Source: Serratia entomophila (GTDB lineage Bacteria; Pseudomonadota; Gammaproteobacteria; Enterobacterales; Enterobacteriaceae). Taken from it: DNA of 64,000 nucleotides. The position numbers were made by a program, and so were the translations under genes. The stretch spans positions 310,001-374,000 of the forward strand of contig NZ_CP082787.1 of assembly GCF_021462285.1 (NCBI RefSeq), in the 5' to 3' direction. Positions 8,021 through 19,008 of this stretch are shown in pieces. Below the pieces are notes generated by a model. That model was not told the DNA's origin, made no database searches, and worked only from the letters and a program-made list of their open reading frames with translations. The first letter of the stretch is position 1, and the number at the start of each line of letters is the position of its first letter.

Positions 8021-9322
8021 TTACAGCATCAGGCCACCGAGCAGGAAACCGAATACCACCGCCAATATCACGCCGATGGTGCCGGGGATGAAGAACGGGT
8101 GGTTGAACACGAAGCGCCCGATGCGCGTGGTGCCGGTGTCGTCCATTTGCACCGCGGCGACCAGCGTCGGGTAGGTCGGCAGGATGAACAGACCGGAAAC
8201 GGCGGCGAAGGACGCAACGGCGGTCAGCGGCGACACGTTCAGCGCCAGCGCCATCGGCATCAGCGCCTTGGCGGTGGCGGCCTGGGAGTACAGCAGTGCG
8301 GAACAGAAGAAGAAGATCACCGCCAGCAGCCACGGATGCGCCTGGATCACGCTGCCCGCGGTCTCTTTGATCCAGTCGATGTTGGCCTGCACGAAGGTGT
8401 CGCCCAGCCAGGCGACGCCCAAAATACAGATACAGGCGCTCATGCCGGCTTTAAAGGTGCTGGAGTTGAGCACCTGGTCGGTGTCGACGCGGCACAGCAG
8501 GGTGGTCAGGGTGGCGACGCTCAGCATGATGATCAGGATGGCGTTGGTGGTGTTCATCAGCGGCTTGGCCACCAGGCCCAGGCCCGGGCTGTTGATGATG
8601 GCGTAGGCCACCACGCACAGCACCCCCAGCAGGAACAGCAGCACCGAGGCCTTGGCGCGCGGTTTGATCTCCAGCGCCTTGTTGCCGCGCAGGGTGATCA
8701 GGCCTTCTTCCAGGCGCTTCAGGTACACCGGGTCGTCAGACAGCTTTGAGTCGAACAGCCAGGTCACCAGCAGCGACATCACCAGCACCGCGCAGAAGGT
8801 GGACGGCAGCACCACCATCAGCAAATGCAGATAGCTGACGCCATGGCCTTCCATTACCGAAGACATGTACACCACCGCGGCGGAAATCGGCGAGGCGGTG
8901 ATGGCTATCTGGGCGGAGACCACGGCGGTCGACAGCGGGCGGCACGGCTTGATGCCTTGTTCTTTCGCCACTTCGGCAATCACCGGCAGCGCGGAGAGCG
9001 AGATATTGCCGGTGCCGGCGAAGATGGTCAGGAAGTAGGTGACGATGGGGGCGAGGATGGTGATGTGCTTGGGGTTCTTGCGCAGCAGCTTTTCGGTTTG
9101 CTGCACCAGATAATCCATCCCCCCGGCGACCTGCATGGCGGAGATTGCGGCGATCACCGCCATGATGATGGAAATCACGTCGAAGGGGATGCTGCCCGGC
9201 TTGACGCCGATCAACGCCAGCACCAGCACCCCCAGGCCTCCGGCGAACCCGATACCGATACCGCCCAGTCTGGCACCTAAAAAGATGGCCAGCAGAACGA
9301 TAACCAATTCCACGGCTAACAT
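8021..9322 (-). CDS. dcuA: Anaerobic C4-dicarboxylate transporter DcuA
   Basis: 433 residues, full length. An inner-membrane antiporter that exchanges aspartate, fumarate or malate for succinate during fumarate respiration. The sequence is hydrophobic throughout, starting LAVELVIVLLAIFLGARLGG, with conserved TYFLTIFAGTGNISL, KPCRPLSTAVVSAQIAITAS and AATAKALMPMALALN. It sits directly downstream of aspA on the same strand with a terminator between them, so it can be expressed both with and apart from aspA. Together with aspA and frdABCD it makes the aspartate-to-succinate route in this window. Confidence 0.98.
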   Translation of the reverse strand: MLAVELVIVLLAIFLGARLGGIGIGFAGGLGVLVLALIGVKPGSIPFDVISIIMAVIAAISAMQVAGGMDYLVQQTEKLLRKNPKHITILAPIVTYFLTIFAGTGNISLSALPVIAEVAKEQGIKPCRPLSTAVVSAQIAITASPISAAVVYMSSVMEGHGVSYLHLLMVVLPSTFCAVLVMSLLVTWLFDSKLSDDPVYLKRLEEGLITLRGNKALEIKPRAKASVLLFLLGVLCVVAYAIINSPGLGLVAKPLMNTTNAILIIMLSVATLTTLLCRVDTDQVLNSSTFKAGMSACICILGVAWLGDTFVQANIDWIKETAGSVIQAHPWLLAVIFFFCSALLYSQAATAKALMPMALALNVSPLTAVASFAAVSGLFILPTYPTLVAAVQMDDTGTTRIGRFVFNHPFFIPGTIGVILAVVFGFLLGGLML

Positions 9323-9388
9323 AGTGTCTACTCCTTAAAATAAGCTTATTTGAAAATAAAAAGTTAAAATTTTGTGGGCGCCAGAAAG

Positions 9389-9427
9389 TAAAAAGGCACG
9401 CTATCCAGAGGATTCAGCGTGCCTTTT
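9389..9427 (-). terminator. Terminator between aspA and dcuA
   Basis: On the minus strand, AAGGCACGCT pairs with AGCGTGCCTT around a 13-nt loop and is followed by a T run. Confidence 0.75.
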
Positions 9428-9447
9428 CGGGCTACCGGGTAGGGCTG

Positions 9448-10884
9448 TTATTGTTCATTTTCATCCGTATAGCGTTTGGCTTTATAGGCCGGGTGCATCA
9501 GGTTCTCCACGGAGAAGATGTCATCCAGCTCGGCTTCGGTCAGCAGGCCGCGTTCCAGCACCACTTCGCGCACGCTCTTGCCGGTTTCGGCGCAGATCTT
9601 CCCGACGATGTCACCGTTGTGGTGGCCGATGAACGGGTTCAGATAGGTCACGATACCGATAGAGTTGAAGACGTAGTGCTCGCACACTTCTTTATTGGCG
9701 GTAATGCCGTTGATGCATTTTTCCAGCAGGTTATAGCAGGCGTTGGTCAGGATGTGGATCGACTCGAACATCGCCTGGCCGATCACCGGCTCCATCACGT
9801 TCAACTGCAGCTGGCCCGCTTCGGCCGCCATGGTAACGCAAGTGTCGTTGCCAATCACCTTGAAACACACCTGATTGACCACTTCCGGCACCACCGGGTT
9901 GACCTTGGCCGGCATGATGGAAGAACCCGCCTGCAGTTCCGGCAGGTTGATTTCGTTCAGGCCGGCGCGCGGGCCGGAGGAGAGCAGGCGCAGGTCGTTG
10001 CAGATTTTCGACAGTTTGACCGCCAGGCGCTTCAGCGCGCTGTGCACCATCACGTAGGCGCCGCAGTCGGAGGTGGCTTCGATCAGATCTTCCGCCGGCA
10101 CGACCGGCAGGCCGCTGACTTCCGCCAGTTTCTGCACCGCCAGGTGCTGGTAGCCTTCCGGGGTGTTGAGCGCGGTGCCGATGGCGGTGGCGCCCAGGTT
10201 CACTTCCAGCAGCAGCTCCGCGGTGCGGTGCAGGTTACGGGTTTCTTCGTTCAGCAGCACGCTGAAGGCGTGGAATTCCTGGCCCAGGGTCATCGGCACC
10301 GCGTCCTGCAGCTGGGTGCGGCCCATCTTCAGGATGGTCTCGAACTCTTTCGCCTTGCGGTCAAAACCTTCGCGCAGCTGGTTGATGGCGTCGATCAGTT
10401 TCTGGTTGGAGGCGTACACCGCGATGCGGAAACCGGTCGGGTAGGCGTCGTTGGTGGACTGGCATTTATTGAGATGGTCGTTGGGGTTCAGGTACTGGTA
10501 TTCGCCTTTCTGGTGGCCCATCAGCTCCAGGCCGATGTTGGCCAGCACTTCGTTGGTGTTCATGTTCAGCGAGGTGCCGGCGCCGCCCTGGAACACGTCC
10601 ACCGGGAACTGATCCATGCATTTGCCTTTATCCAGCACTTCGTCGCAGGCCTGAATGATGACGTCGGCGATTTTGCGTGGGATGGTTTTTAGTTCTTTAT
10701 TTGCCATCGCCGCGGCTTTTTTCACCATCACCATGCCGCGCACAAATTCGGGGACATCGCTGATTTTGCTGTTGCTGATGTAGAAGTTTTCAATCGCACG
10801 CAGAGTGTGAACACCGTAGTAGGCTTCTGCGGGGACTTCACGTGTTCCTAACAGGTCTTCTTCGATACGAATGTTGTTTGACAT
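9448..10884 (-). CDS. aspA: Aspartate ammonia-lyase (aspartase)
   Basis: 478 residues from ATG 10884 (start [18 protein letters not shown], identical in layout to E. coli AspA); upstream in-frame starts would add a tail absent from the family. Converts L-aspartate to fumarate plus ammonia in the cytoplasm. Family signature [11 protein letters not shown] (~residues 317-327), with the catalytic Ser in the flexible loop, and [11 protein letters not shown]. It feeds fumarate to frdABCD and to the dcuA exchange. A CRP-like site lies 190 bp upstream. Confidence 0.98.
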   Translation of the reverse strand: MSNNIRIEEDLLGTREVPAEAYYGVHTLRAIENFYISNSKISDVPEFVRGMVMVKKAAAMANKELKTIPRKIADVIIQACDEVLDKGKCMDQFPVDVFQGGAGTSLNMNTNEVLANIGLELMGHQKGEYQYLNPNDHLNKCQSTNDAYPTGFRIAVYASNQKLIDAINQLREGFDRKAKEFETILKMGRTQLQDAVPMTLGQEFHAFSVLLNEETRNLHRTAELLLEVNLGATAIGTALNTPEGYQHLAVQKLAEVSGLPVVPAEDLIEATSDCGAYVMVHSALKRLAVKLSKICNDLRLLSSGPRAGLNEINLPELQAGSSIMPAKVNPVVPEVVNQVCFKVIGNDTCVTMAAEAGQLQLNVMEPVIGQAMFESIHILTNACYNLLEKCINGITANKEVCEHYVFNSIGIVTYLNPFIGHHNGDIVGKICAETGKSVREVVLERGLLTEAELDDIFSVENLMHPAYKAKRYTDENEQ

Positions 10885-11234
10885 GAGAACCTTCTCTATG
10901 TGTTGCTGCCGAATTAATAATTTGTCAGGTAACCAAATAATGTTGCCGAAGGCTTGGGGCATGAAACGATTGACCATATCGCCCGTTGCTGCCCAGATCA
11001 TATGCTGGTCAGTAATAAATGACTGAATCCAGATCACCTTATGGTGCTTATAAAAACGCACTTTTCCGGTTCTGTGATCTCTTTCACGTTTGCTAACTTT
11101 AGCAATAAAAAAGGGCCTTTGGTTGAAATGGGCCCGGCTTGTCCCCATTCTATTTAGGTCGGCCATATAGGCCCCCTTTTTTTCGCGCAGGCGCTTCGCG
11201 GCGGCTGCGCCTTACCTACCGATAGGAGAACCAG
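10885..11234. other. Intergenic region between divergent aspA and fxsA
   Basis: 350 bp without a convincing gene. It holds a CRP-like site (11073-11088) and the fxsA RBS. An open frame in phase with aspA runs through it but lacks coding character. Confidence 0.6.
11073..11088 (-). promoter_or_regulatory. CRP-binding site candidate for aspA
   Basis: TGTGATCTCTTTCACG matches TGTGA-N6-TCACA at 9 of 10 fixed positions. E. coli aspA is known to be CRP-activated. No -10 element was assigned. Confidence 0.6.
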
Positions 11235-11726
11235 GTGCGCTGGTTACCGCTACTGCTGATATTTCTGCTGGCTTACATAGAAATATCCTTATTTATCAAA
11301 GTCGCCGCCGTGCTTGGCGTGGCTGTCACCCTGTTGCTGGTGGTGTTTACCTCCTGCGTCGGCATTTCGCTGGTGCGCAATCAGGGCATGAAAACCTTCG
11401 TGCAAATGCAGCAAAAACTGGCTGCCGGCGAAAGCCCGGCGGCGGAAATGGTGAAAAGCGTTTCGCTGGTGCTGGCGGGCTTCCTGCTGCTGGTGCCGGG
11501 TTTCTTCACCGACTTCCTCGGCCTGTTGCTGCTGCTGCCGCCGGTGCAGAAATCGCTGACGCTGAAGCTGATGCCGCATCTGTCGGTCTACCGCCCCGGC
11601 GGTTGGGGCCAGGGGGGCGATGCCGCCAACGGCAACACCTTCGACGGCGAGTTCCAGCGTAAAGACGACGATCGCTACACGCTGGAGCACCAGCCCGATG
11701 AGCACGACAAGCGCAACGATCGCTAA
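11235..11726 (+). CDS. fxsA: Membrane protein FxsA
   Basis: 163 residues from GTG 11235 with AGGAG 6 bases upstream. Inner-membrane protein whose overproduction in E. coli relieves F-plasmid exclusion of phage T7; its normal role is not known. Hydrophobic helices at residues ~3-25, ~28-45 and ~78-105 ([24 protein letters not shown], a family signature) are followed by a hydrophilic, Gly/Asp-rich tail. Gene order aspA-fxsA-groSL is conserved in enterobacteria. Confidence 0.93.
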   Translation: MRWLPLLLIFLLAYIEISLFIKVAAVLGVAVTLLLVVFTSCVGISLVRNQGMKTFVQMQQKLAAGESPAAEMVKSVSLVLAGFLLLVPGFFTDFLGLLLLLPPVQKSLTLKLMPHLSVYRPGGWGQGGDAANGNTFDGEFQRKDDDRYTLEHQPDEHDKRNDR

Positions 11727-11753
11727 AAAAACGCGGCCTTGGCCGCGTTTTTT
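11725..11753 (+). terminator. Terminator after fxsA
   Basis: AAAAAACGCGGCC / GGCCGCGTTTTTT stem with a two-base loop and flanking A and T runs; likely works in both directions. Confidence 0.85.
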
Positions 11754-11802
11754 GTCTGCGCAGCTCAGGAATATCGCCAAAAACGAAAAATTTTTTTGCT
11801 GG

Positions 11803-11833
11803 CCCCTTGAAGGGGGATGGAATGCCCCCATCT
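11803..11833 (+). promoter_or_regulatory. Sigma-32 heat-shock promoter of groSL
   Basis: CCCCTTGAA (-35, 11803-11811) and CCCCATCT (-10, 11826-11833) with a 14-bp spacer fit the RpoH consensus and match the arrangement of the E. coli groE promoter. It lies about 85 bp before groS. Confidence 0.88.
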
Positions 11834-11916
11834 CAAATCCCACGAGGCCGGTAACAACAAAAAAACCGGTGAACAACCCTAAATCTGATAGAGACCTTCT
11901 TACAGGAGAGCGTTCA

Positions 11917-12210
11917 ATGAGTATTCGTCCATTGCATGACCGCGTTATCGTCAAGCGCAAAGAAGTTGAATCAAAATCTGCTGGCGGCATCGTTCTGACT
12001 GGCTCTGCAGCGGGTAAATCTACTCGTGGTGAAGTGGTGGCAGTGGGTAAAGGGCGTGTGCTGGAAAGCGGCAACATCCAACCGCTGGATGTGAAAGTTG
12101 GCGATATCGTGATTTTCAACGACGGCTACGGCGTGAAAGCAGAGAAGATCGACAATGAAGAAGTGTTGATCATGTCCGAAAGCGACATTCTGGCAATTGT
12201 TGAAGCGTAA
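11917..12210 (+). CDS. groS: Co-chaperonin GroES
   Basis: 97 residues from ATG 11917 with CAGGAG upstream; a longer in-frame opening overlaps fxsA and the promoter and is rejected. A heptameric lid that caps GroEL during folding. Start [17 protein letters not shown], mobile loop around [15 protein letters not shown], and core [16 protein letters not shown] are all standard. It is cotranscribed with groL 44 bp downstream. Confidence 0.99.
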   Translation: MSIRPLHDRVIVKRKEVESKSAGGIVLTGSAAGKSTRGEVVAVGKGRVLESGNIQPLDVKVGDIVIFNDGYGVKAEKIDNEEVLIMSESDILAIVEA

Positions 12211-12242
12211 TTGCGCTTTATCTTCTGAACTGAACGAGTTGA

Positions 12243-13901
<1,659 letters not shown>

Positions 13902-13926
13902 TCATCCCCTACGCTTGCGTATGCTG

Positions 13927-13957
13927 AAAACCCCGGTCAATCGACCGGGGTTTTTTT
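13927..13957 (+). terminator. Terminator of groSL
   Basis: AAAACCCCGGTC / GACCGGGGTTTT hairpin with loop AATC, followed by T residues. Confidence 0.9.
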
Positions 13958-14040
13958 ATCTTTAAAATCAACCAAGAGAATGATTTAATAGCACGTTATT
14001 AGTTTTGTGAATGAATTATTGCATTATTTTGTTTTTGCCA

Positions 14041-14067
14041 TAAACAGTTGCCGTTTCCTTCCGATAT
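14041..14067 (+). promoter_or_regulatory. Sigma-28 (FliA) promoter candidate for the chemoreceptor gene
   Basis: TAAACAGT, an 11-bp spacer and TCCGATAT compare with TAAAGTTT-N11-GCCGATAA. The spacer is exact and matches are 5/8 and 6/8. Placement 58 bp before an MCP gene supports it. Confidence 0.6.
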
Positions 14068-14124
14068 ACCCCATACCGACAAGAGGGGGTCCCTTCCTGT
14101 GGTTACTGTCAAAGGAGACGACTT

Positions 14125-15750
14125 ATGCTGAAAAATATGAATATAGCCACCTGGCTGATGTTGATGCTGCTGCTGCTGGGCCTGATGCCCATGGGCACCG
14201 GCGGCATCGCCTTCTATTTCATGCAGCAGAACGGCAGCAGCATCGGCACCATGGGTGTCTTCTCAGCGGAAGAAGCGGCGCTTAACCGCAGCTGGCGCGC
14301 GCTGCTGCAAACCCAGACGCTGATCGACAATATGGCCTTTGAGCGCATGGCACCGACCGCCGCCGCGGATATTCGGCAGGGCATTCACCAGGCGCGCAGC
14401 GAACTTCGCAGCGCCGACGTCGCTTTCAACCTGTTTTGGGCTACGCCGGGCCTGACGGTTTCCCGGCCTGAGCTGGGTGAGGCGATGAAGAAGGTTTATC
14501 TGGCGCAGCAGAGGGTGCTGAAACGCGAGCTGGCGCTGTTGGAAACGGCGCCGCAGGCGACATTGCTCGACAGCCTGCACCAAATGATGGCCGAGAAAAG
14601 CGGGGTGCGCCAGCGGCTGGACGCGCAGTTTGCCGACTATATGAAAGCGACGGTGGTCAATCATCGTCTGGCGCTGGAAGAGGCGCAGCAGACGCAGAGG
14701 GTGTTCGCGCGCCTGCTGAGCGGGACCCTGGCGGCGATTTTGGCGCTGCTGGTGCTGGTGCACCGCGATTTCCGCCGGCGGCTTATCACGCCGCTGCGCC
14801 AGGTCGCTGACCATCTGCAAAAGGTGGGCCGCGGGGATCTGCGCAGCGAGATTCGGCTGCACAGCCGCAACGAAATCGGCATGCTGTTCGCCAGCCTGCA
14901 AAAGATGCAGCAGGAGCTGAGCGCCACCGTCCGGCAGGTGCGCGAAGGGGTCGAGTCCATCAACCTGGGCACCCACGAAATTGCCGTCGGCAACGCCGAC
15001 CTGTCCAGCCGCACCGAAGAGCAGGCCAGCGCATTGACGCAAACCGCCGCCAGCATGGAACAGATCACCGCGACGGTGCGGCAAAACGCCGATAACGCCG
15101 GCCAGGCGGCGCTGATGGTGAATCAAACCTCGGTGATTGCGCACGACGGCGAGGCGCTGATGGGCAGCCTGGTCAACAAGATGCGCGTCATCAACGACAG
15201 CGCCCGCCAGGTGGGAGAGATTACCAGCGTGATCGACGGCATCGCCTTCCAGACCAATATCCTGGCGCTCAATGCTGCGGTGGAGGCCGCGCGAGCCGGG
15301 GAGCAGGGGCGGGGTTTTGCCGTGGTGGCCGGGGAAGTGCGCAGTCTGGCGCAGCGCTGTGCGGCTTCGGCAAAGGAAATCAGCAGCCTGGTGGACGGCG
15401 TCGCCGCCGATATCGGCGAAGGCGTGCAGTTGGTGGAGCGGGCCGGCAATGCCATGAATGAGATCGTGGTGTCGGTCACTAAGGTCAATTCGCTGATGGG
15501 CAGCATCTCTTACGCTTCAGAAGAGCAAAGCAAAGGCGTTGAACAGGTGGGCATCGCCATCACGCAAATGGATCAGGTGACGCAGCAAAACGCCGCGCTG
15601 GTAGAGGAGGTGGCCACTACCGCCGCCAGCGTGGAGGAGCAGGCGGCGCTGCTGGCGCAGGCGGTGGCGGTGTTTCAACTGACCGGAGAGTTGCTGCGCC
15701 AGGGGGCGGAAGAAAGGCCCGCGGAAGAGCCGGTCGGCGGCTGGGCATAG
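14125..15750 (+). CDS. Methyl-accepting chemotaxis protein
   Basis: 541 residues from ATG 14125 with AAAGGAG upstream. An inner-membrane chemoreceptor signalling through CheA/CheW. TM1 at ~8-30, a periplasmic four-helix-type sensor to ~190, TM2 at ~193-213, HAMP to ~265, then the cytoplasmic coiled coil. The conserved tip is [20 protein letters not shown]. Methylation helices are Glu/Gln-rich. The C-terminus ends in GGWA, without the NWETF-type CheR tether of Tar/Tsr. It is inserted between groL and yjeI, which are adjacent in E. coli. Ligand is unknown. Confidence 0.95.
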   Translation: MLKNMNIATWLMLMLLLLGLMPMGTGGIAFYFMQQNGSSIGTMGVFSAEEAALNRSWRALLQTQTLIDNMAFERMAPTAAADIRQGIHQARSELRSADVAFNLFWATPGLTVSRPELGEAMKKVYLAQQRVLKRELALLETAPQATLLDSLHQMMAEKSGVRQRLDAQFADYMKATVVNHRLALEEAQQTQRVFARLLSGTLAAILALLVLVHRDFRRRLITPLRQVADHLQKVGRGDLRSEIRLHSRNEIGMLFASLQKMQQELSATVRQVREGVESINLGTHEIAVGNADLSSRTEEQASALTQTAASMEQITATVRQNADNAGQAALMVNQTSVIAHDGEALMGSLVNKMRVINDSARQVGEITSVIDGIAFQTNILALNAAVEAARAGEQGRGFAVVAGEVRSLAQRCAASAKEISSLVDGVAADIGEGVQLVERAGNAMNEIVVSVTKVNSLMGSISYASEEQSKGVEQVGIAITQMDQVTQQNAALVEEVATTAASVEEQAALLAQAVAVFQLTGELLRQGAEERPAEEPVGGWA

Positions 15751-15927
15751 CTGCCGCGCTGTATTTGATGATATTTTTGCAGCCCGGGGTGATTTAACTG
15801 ATAAACTGATACGTCATCAGCTGTCGCTCAAGACGTTGGCCAGGAATCGGTGGCAACGGATGCTTAAGAGATGGCAACGCTTTCTGATAAGATTTTGCGT
15901 AATTCTCAACATCATATGGGGAACAAG

Positions 15928-16272
15928 ATGCGGATTAAAGCCTTACTGGGTCTCTCGGCAGCCGTACTGCTGGCGGGTTGCAGCACGTCTCATGAACTGA
16001 CCGCCGCGGGTCAGCAGATTAAGTTCACCGACACCAAACCGGCGGCGGAATGCCAGCTGTTGGGTGAAGTGACCGGCACCCAGAGCAACTGGCTGTCCGG
16101 CAACGGCGGTGAAGGCAGCTCCATGCGCGGTGCGGCCAACGATCTGCGCAACAAGGCGGCGGAGATGGGCGGCAACGTGATTTACGGCGCCAACAGCCCG
16201 ACTCAGAATCTGCTCTCCAGCTTTGCGCCGCTGGACAGCAAAATGGTCGGCCAGGTTTATAAATGCCCATAA
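15928..16272 (+). CDS. yjeI: DUF4156 lipoprotein YjeI
   Basis: 114 residues from ATG 15928, with GGGGA just upstream; upstream in-frame ATGs lack an RBS. Lipoprotein signal peptide with lipobox LLAGC (Cys at ~19), then the family core GEVTGTQSNWLSG and GSSMRGAANDLRNKAAEMGGNVIYG, ending GQVYKCP. It resembles the E. coli yjeI product closely. Function is unknown; it is expected to be anchored in the outer membrane. Confidence 0.92.
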   Translation: MRIKALLGLSAAVLLAGCSTSHELTAAGQQIKFTDTKPAAECQLLGEVTGTQSNWLSGNGGEGSSMRGAANDLRNKAAEMGGNVIYGANSPTQNLLSSFAPLDSKMVGQVYKCP

Positions 16273-16289
16273 GGCGCCGATAGCAGCGA

Positions 16290-16328
16290 ATACATAAAAA
16301 AGAGGAATGCCCGGGCATTCCTCTTTTT
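16290..16328. terminator. Bidirectional terminator between yjeI and epmB
   Basis: Perfect stem AAGAGGAATGCCC / GGGCATTCCTCTT with A and T runs on either side, between convergent genes. Confidence 0.9.
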
Positions 16329-16345
16329 GTTTGCGTCGCGGCGTT

Positions 16346-17374
16346 TCAGCCCTGCATCAGGCGCAGGTCGATTGGCGTTTTGCTTGGCTCGCCGCCCACT
16401 TCGCGGGTCAGGCGCGGCACCATATAGCCGGAAACCTTGCTCAGCAGCGCCTGCATGATGGCGCGCGCTTCGTCGTCGCTGACCATGAAGTGCGCCGCGC
16501 CCTGCACCTTGTCCAGCACGTGGATGTAGTAGGGCAAAATGCCGGCGTCAAACAGCGCGTTGCTCAGCGCCGCCAGCGTGTCGGCGTTATCGTTGATGCC
16601 GCGCAGCAGCACGCTTTGGTTGAGCAGCGTGACCCCGGCCAGCTTCAGTTGCGCCATGGCGGCTTGCAGCTCGCGGTCGATCTCGTTGGCGTGGTTGATA
16701 TGGGTCACCATCAGCACCTGCAGGCGCGATGCCGACAGCCTGCGGCAGAGTTCAGGCGTAATGCGCGCCGGGATCACCACCGGCAGCCGGGTGTGAATGC
16801 GCAGACGTTTCAGGTGCGGGATGGCCTCCAGCTCGCCGATCAGCCAGTCCAGTTCGCTGTCTTTCGCCATCAGCGGATCGCCGCCGGAGAAAATAATTTC
16901 ATCCAGTTCCGGGTGTTGGCGGATATAATCCAGCGCCTGGCGCCAGTTGGCCTTGTTGCCCTGGTTGTCCTGATACGGGAAATGGCGGCGGAAGCAGTAG
17001 CGACAATTGACCGCACAGCCGCCCTTGACCAACAGCAGCGCGCGATTGCGGTATTTGTGCAGCAGGCCAGGCACCACGCTGCGCTGTTCGTCCAACGGGT
17101 CAGTGGTGAAGCCGGGAGCGTTGATAAACTCTTCTTTGACGGTCAGCACCTGGCGCAGCAGCGGGTCATTGGCATCCCCGGGGCGCATGCGTGCGGCGAA
17201 GGCGCGCGGCACCCGCAAGGCGAACAGCCGACGGGCATCGCGCCCCTGCGGCAGTTCCGGGTGGGTATTCAGTGACAAAAGCTGCAGTAATTCATCAGGA
17301 TCGGTAATAACATCGGCGAGTTGATGCAACCAATCTTCTCTATATGCCGTAGTTCGGGTTATAATGTGTGCCAT
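16346..17374 (-). CDS. epmB: EF-P-(R)-beta-lysine-forming lysine 2,3-aminomutase EpmB
   Basis: 342 residues. A radical-SAM/PLP enzyme converting (S)-alpha-lysine to (R)-beta-lysine, the substrate EpmA attaches to EF-P. The cluster motif CxxxCxxC is seen in GGCAVNCRYCFRRHFPY (~residues 118-127), followed by IIFSGGDPLMAKD and the beta-strand motif IHTRLPVVIPARI. The family Lys for PLP lies near the C-terminus. It is divergent from efp with a 42-bp gap. The partner enzyme epmA is 5 kb away at 22699. Confidence 0.97.
   Translation of the reverse strand: MAHIITRTTAYREDWLHQLADVITDPDELLQLLSLNTHPELPQGRDARRLFALRVPRAFAARMRPGDANDPLLRQVLTVKEEFINAPGFTTDPLDEQRSVVPGLLHKYRNRALLLVKGGCAVNCRYCFRRHFPYQDNQGNKANWRQALDYIRQHPELDEIIFSGGDPLMAKDSELDWLIGELEAIPHLKRLRIHTRLPVVIPARITPELCRRLSASRLQVLMVTHINHANEIDRELQAAMAQLKLAGVTLLNQSVLLRGINDNADTLAALSNALFDAGILPYYIHVLDKVQGAAHFMVSDDEARAIMQALLSKVSGYMVPRLTREVGGEPSKTPIDLRLMQG
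17360..17365 (+). promoter_or_regulatory. -10 element candidate for efp
   Basis: TATAAT 51 bp before the efp start and overlapping the epmB N-terminal codons; the -35 is not clear. Confidence 0.45.
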
Positions 17375-17416
17375 TTTTTTGGCTAAGCTACCAGTTCAAA
17401 TATTCAGAGGGCCATC

Positions 17417-17983
17417 ATGGCGACTTATTCTAGCAACGATTTCCGTCCGGGTCTTAAAATCATGTTCGAGGGCGAACCTTACGCTATCGAATCCAGCGAG
17501 TTCGTGAAACCAGGTAAAGGCCAGGCCTTCGCGCGCGTAAAAATGCGTCGCCTGCTGACCGGCACCCGCGTTGAGAAAACCTTTAAATCTACCGACTCTT
17601 GCGAAGGCGCAGACGTAGTAGATACCAACATGAACTACCTGTACACCGACGGTGAGTTCTACCACTTCATGCACCCAGAGACTTTCGAGCAGCATCAGGT
17701 TGACGGCAAAACCGTTTCCGACGCGGCAAAATGGCTGCAGGACAATGCGGAATGTATCGTTACGCTGTGGGACGGTCGTCCTATCGCCGTTCAGCCGCCG
17801 AACTTCATCGAAGCTGAAATCACCGATACCGATCCGGGCCTGAAAGGCGACACTGCCGGTACCGGCGGCAAGCCTGCAACCCTGAGCACCGGCGCCGTCG
17901 TTAAAGTGCCATTGTTCGTACAGATTGGCGAAGTTGTCCGCGTCGACACCCGCTCTGGCGAATACGTATCTCGCGTTAAATAA
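17417..17983 (+). CDS. efp: Elongation factor P
   Basis: 188 residues. Binds between P and E sites and relieves ribosome stalling at polyproline. KOW-like N-domain with the modified Lys34 in [12 protein letters not shown], then two OB domains ending [13 protein letters not shown]. The presence of Lys34 plus epmA and epmB in this window means it should be beta-lysylated. A terminator follows, then the entericidin genes. Confidence 0.99.
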   Translation: MATYSSNDFRPGLKIMFEGEPYAIESSEFVKPGKGQAFARVKMRRLLTGTRVEKTFKSTDSCEGADVVDTNMNYLYTDGEFYHFMHPETFEQHQVDGKTVSDAAKWLQDNAECIVTLWDGRPIAVQPPNFIEAEITDTDPGLKGDTAGTGGKPATLSTGAVVKVPLFVQIGEVVRVDTRSGEYVSRVK

Positions 17984-17991
17984 GTTTCAAG

Positions 17992-18023
17992 GCAGAGGAA
18001 CCCCAGTGGTTCCTCTGTTTTAT
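17992..18023 (+). terminator. Terminator after efp
   Basis: CAGAGGAACC / GGTTCCTCTG stem, loop CCAGT, then TTTTAT. Confidence 0.8.
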
Positions 18024-18055
18024 CCCTTCCCGTCGACCGTTGGCAGAAAATCCGC

Positions 18056-18187
18056 ATGATGAAGAAAACTCTGTTGGCCGTGATCTCCCTGCTGTTACTG
18101 GCATCCCTAAGCGGTTGTAATACGTTTCGCGGCTTTGGCGAAGACGTTCAGCACCTCGGCGGCGCTATTTCGCGTACGGCCAGCTGA
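18056..18187 (+). CDS. ecnA: Entericidin A lipoprotein
   Basis: 43 residues. Signal peptide and lipobox (LASLSGC, Cys21), then NTFRGFGEDVQHLGGAISRTAS, the entericidin pattern of a short amphipathic helix. In E. coli EcnA is the antidote-type partner of the bacteriolytic EcnB. Order efp-ecnA-ecnB-sugE is conserved. The RBS is weak. Confidence 0.92.
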   Translation: MMKKTLLAVISLLLLASLSGCNTFRGFGEDVQHLGGAISRTAS

Positions 18188-18306
18188 AAGCATTAATTCC
18201 TCTAATTTGTTTGGCCAAAAAATCGCCATTTTAAGCAGCAGCGCCCGCTAATCTTTACTAAGCTTAGAAAGCCGTACTTTTTCATCACGACAAATAAGGA
18301 TTTCCT

Positions 18307-18438
18307 ATGCTGAAGAAAAGTATTATCGCCATTTTCTCTTTGCTAATTTTAAGCTCATTGACCGCATGCAACACCACCAAAGGGGTGGGTGAAGATATCC
18401 AGGCCGGCGGCAAAGCCATTCAGCGCAGCGCGGAATAA
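18307..18438 (+). CDS. ecnB: Entericidin B lipoprotein
   Basis: 43 residues from ATG 18307. Lipoprotein signal ending LTAC (Cys21), then [22 protein letters not shown], matching the EcnB family. In E. coli it is a small membrane lipoprotein promoting lysis in stationary phase under RpoS control. The 119-bp gap after ecnA suggests its own promoter; none was assigned with confidence. Confidence 0.92.
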   Translation: MLKKSIIAIFSLLILSSLTACNTTKGVGEDIQAGGKAIQRSAE

Positions 18439-18568
18439 GCGTTTTTTCAGACCCCTGTGGTATTCCATAAGCAGTAGCGCCAGGCTCGTTTTGTGGAATA
18501 CCGCTTCATGCCCGCCTTCCCGTGTTTGTCTTGCCACGTTATAATTGCCCGGCATTTGTCATCAAGCT

Positions 18569-18626
18569 GAACGGGACGACCTGTTCACGCGTCACTGGAT
18601 TGGGGACGACCCCATGCTTATGGAGG
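18569..18626 (+). ncRNA. Guanidine-II (mini-ykkC) riboswitch before sugE
   Basis: Two hairpins each capped by an ACGA tetraloop: GAACGGG-ACGA-CCTGTTC at 18569-18586 and TGGGG-ACGA-CCCCA at 18601-18614, 14 nt apart. The second ends 5 nt before the RBS (ATGGAGG, 18620-18626). This is the defining layout of the guanidine-II class, in which guanidinium binding stabilises the hairpins and frees the RBS. A -10 hexamer TATAAT is at 18540-18545. The gene it precedes is a guanidinium exporter, which agrees. Confidence 0.9.
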
Positions 18627-18633
18627 CCGTCTC

Positions 18634-18951
18634 ATGGCCTGGATTATTTTGCTTATCGCCGGTTTGCTCGAAGTGGTATGGGCTATCGGCCTGAAATACA
18701 CCCAGGGTTTTACCCGCCTGACGCCCAGCATCATTACTGTTGCTGCGATGGTAGTCAGCATGCTGCTGCTGGCCAACGCGATGAAAACGCTGCCCGCCGG
18801 CACCGCCTATGCGGTCTGGACCGGCATCGGCGCGGTGGGGGCGGCGATTATGGGGATGATATTGCTGGGTGAGTCGACCAATATCGCGCGCATTATCAGC
18901 CTGTGCCTGATCGTGGTCGGGATACTCGGCCTGAAGTTCAGCAGCCACTGA
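18634..18951 (+). CDS. sugE: Guanidinium exporter SugE/Gdx (SMR family)
   Basis: 105 residues, four membrane helices, dual-topology small multidrug resistance family. Start [21 protein letters not shown] has the conserved Glu13 that carries protons and substrate, and [19 protein letters not shown] is the SMR signature. The Gdx subtype exports guanidinium in exchange for protons. It is preceded by a guanidine-II riboswitch, so expression should respond to guanidinium. It converges on frdD with a shared hairpin terminator. Confidence 0.96.
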   Translation: MAWIILLIAGLLEVVWAIGLKYTQGFTRLTPSIITVAAMVVSMLLLANAMKTLPAGTAYAVWTGIGAVGAAIMGMILLGESTNIARIISLCLIVVGILGLKFSSH

Positions 18952-18974
18952 TAACCCCAGCCACTTACCTAAAA

Positions 18975-19002
18975 CAGGCGGCCAACGGACATTGGCCGCC
19001 TG
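18975..19002. terminator. Hairpin between sugE and frdD
   Basis: CAGGCGGCCAA / TTGGCCGCCTG stem with a 6-nt loop between convergent genes; T tracts are short, so efficiency is uncertain. Confidence 0.6.
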
Positions 19003-19008
19003 AGAGGT

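Noticed and set aside
9451..10692. A 413-codon open frame antisense to aspA
   Set aside because: Shadow of aspA codon bias; composition is unlike a real protein.
10885..11166. N-terminal extension of aspA by ~94 residues
   Set aside because: The extension is absent in the family and covers the CRP site; ATG 10884 gives the standard protein.
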